From assembly GCA_902805555.1 (NCBI GenBank), contig CADCSY010000074.1:1-56502 (forward strand): a stretch of DNA of 56,502 nucleotides. Direction: 5' to 3'. Positions within the stretch are counted from its first letter, which is position 1; every line of letters starts with the position of its first letter. This stretch comes from an uncultured Acidimicrobiales bacterium. Lineage in GTDB: Bacteria; Actinomycetota; Acidimicrobiia; Acidimicrobiales; CADCSY01. Below the pieces are notes generated by a model that had not been told where the DNA came from, ran no database searches, and saw only the letters and a program-made list of their open reading frames with translations. Below, one piece after another: positions 55,533 through 56,502 of the stretch. The position numbers were made by a program, and so were the translations under genes.

Positions 55533-56231
55533 CTCAGGCGCCGCCCGCCCGGTGTCTTCGGTGGGGGTACCGCCGATCGGAGGTGCGAGCGAACCCTCCG
55601 GCCATGAGGTTCGTGCGCTCGACCATGCCGGCCGAAGCTAGCTCTGCGCGCCGCCTGACCTTTCAGGCTGTCGTACCGGGGCGGCGAGCAGGCTGCCCGC
55701 CGGTGCTGTTGCTTCGATGCACACCGACCTTCGTTGGGGCGGTCGGTTCGGAGGTGGGACCGGACGGCACGCTGGGACTGCACCTGGGCCTGAACGAGAT
55801 CACCTCGATCCGCATCCTCAGAGGTGGCGCTTCGTTCACCCTGACGGTTCCGAGCTGCACGGTGTGCGGGACGGGGACCTTCGGCGGCCGGTCTCGCCCA
55901 GATCCCGCGGCTTCGAGCTGACCCTGACGGTCGGGCGAACGCATCCCGTAGGTCGGACACGGCCCATCGGCGGGCTCGACACCCGCTCCGCGTTGGCGCC
56001 ATCCCCGACTGGCCGGCTCGTTCCGCCGGTTCGTGCTTCGCGATGCGCTCGAGCCCGGCCGTCAAGGCGCCGGACTGCAGGAGCAGCCTCGACCCGGGGC
56101 AGGAGTGCCTCCGCCTCCGTGCACCGACGGCAGAGGCGCAGGGCATCCTCACAGCACTGCGAGCGGTGTCTGCGGCGAGTGAGGCGGTTCTCCCGGTCGC
56201 CGAGCGCAACCCGCTGGTCCGTTCCGCCTTG
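55533..56231. other. 700-bp stretch with no recognisable gene
   Basis: Between the acyltransferase start and tRNA-Arg. Several frames are open but the products (Arg/Ala/Ser-rich) show no motif, and third-position GC bias is not confined to one frame. Overall GC is lower than in neighbours. No attachment-site duplication of a flanking tRNA end could be found by eye. It may be a decayed gene or an acquired fragment. Confidence 0.5.
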
Positions 56232-56304
56232 CGCCCCCGGCAGGACTCGAACCTGCGACCCGCTGCTTAGAAGGCAGCCGCTCTGACCACTGAGCTACAG
56301 GGGC
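56232..56304 (-). tRNA. tRNA-Arg(UCU)
   Basis: On the minus strand the acceptor GCCCCTG pairs with CGGGGGC (one G-T pair); anticodon stem GCTGC/GCAGC, loop CTTCTAA, anticodon TCT (56271-56269). T-loop GGTTCGAGTCC. No encoded CCA. TACGAT (56320-56315) lies 10 nt upstream as a likely -10. Confidence 0.95.
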
Positions 56305-56314
56305 GTGGGGCCGC

Positions 56315-56320
56315 ATCGTA
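56315..56320 (-). promoter_or_regulatory. Candidate -10 box of tRNA-Arg
   Basis: TACGAT on the minus strand, 10 nt before the tRNA 5' end. Confidence 0.45.
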
Positions 56321-56390
56321 CGGCTCGGGCGACCGGACATCCCGGTTGCGGCCGGCGAGGAGTGCCTGTGCCACACTGGCTCCCGCTCGT

Positions 56391-56468
56391 GGTGGCCGTA
56401 GCTCAGTTGGTTAGAGCGCCGCGTTGTGGTCGCGGAAGTCGGGGGTTCGAGTCCCCTCGGTCACCCCA
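56391..56468 (+). tRNA. tRNA-His(GUG)
   Basis: Acceptor GTGGCCG (56392-56398) pairs with CGGTCAC; the extra G at 56391 faces C56465, the G-1:C73 pair diagnostic of tRNA-His. Anticodon stem CCGCG/CGCGG, loop TTGTGGT, anticodon GTG at 56426-56428. CCA encoded at 56466-56468. Confidence 0.96.
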
Positions 56469-56469
56469 G

Positions 56470-56502
56470 GCGCCTCTAGCTCAATGGCAGAGCAACGGAC
56501 TC
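56470..56502 (+). tRNA. tRNA cut by the window edge (possibly tRNA-Lys)
   Basis: The acceptor GCGCCTC, then TA, D-stem GCTC, D-loop AATGGCA and the start of an anticodon stem ACGGA are visible before the window ends. The anticodon is missing except perhaps its first base (C). ACGGACTC often continues as Lys(CTU) in bacteria, but that is a guess. Confidence 0.7.

Noticed and set aside
55529-56209. 226-codon minus-strand open frame upstream of the acyltransferase gene
   Set aside because: No motif, weak codon bias and an implausible composition; treated as non-coding.

Overview
The window is about 56.5 kb of very GC-rich chromosome. Third codon positions are almost always G or C, GTG and TTG starts are common, and many genes have a TANNNT -10 box only 6 to 10 nt before the start codon. 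The gene content is actinobacterial: a mycothiol-type formaldehyde dehydrogenase, class II DAHP synthase, a 4Fe-4S APS reductase, a deazaflavin-dependent oxidoreductase, and the tig-clpP-clpX-folC-ndk-mreBCD-mrdA-rodA-rne-rplU-rpmA-obg-proB order. A rod-shape mre operon in such a genome fits the class Acidimicrobiia. That placement is an inference, because there is no rRNA gene here to confirm it. I see no CRISPR array, prophage, transposase or rRNA.

Layout, plus-strand left part (1-10554): the 3' end of a sigma-70 factor, aroG, a sulfur-assimilation pair (siroheme sulfite/nitrite reductase and cysH) separated by a 60-bp tandem duplication, a PaaX-type regulator, a formaldehyde-detoxification pair (mscR plus an MBL hydrolase), a secreted alpha/beta hydrolase with an unusual N-terminal CH..HxxHGD..C segment, and a DUF4185-like lipoprotein in a compositionally different patch. 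From 10769 to 18066 come a Ktr potassium channel (minus), a divergent GH15 glycosidase, a single-chain adenylation/carrier/membrane-acyltransferase protein, and an AAC(2')-I-like acetyltransferase.

Middle (18097-33427): minus-strand pairs for a BtuF-like binding protein with a histidine phosphatase, and for CoxE-like VWA with MoxR ATPase; then proS and proA (convergent, with repeated hairpins between them); then a plus-strand run of CbbX-like AAA ATPase, membrane/coiled-coil protein, MurJ flippase and PspA. These face a P450 and its upstream TetR regulator, which carries two tandem operator palindromes. The proline genes proB and proA are both present but about 7 kb apart.

Right part (33430-56502): the conserved actinobacterial growth and cell-wall cluster on the minus strand, with two departures from the order I know from Streptomyces. 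Four unrelated genes sit between rpmA and obg, and a 22-residue-repeat membrane protein occupies the clpX-folC slot where valS is usual. The elongation genes mreB-mreC-mreD-mrdA-rodA are translationally coupled by 4-bp overlaps, apart from the mreB/mreC join. The right end has tRNA-Pro, tRNA-Gly, an O-acyltransferase, about 700 bp without a recognisable gene, then tRNA-Arg, tRNA-His and a truncated tRNA at the edge.
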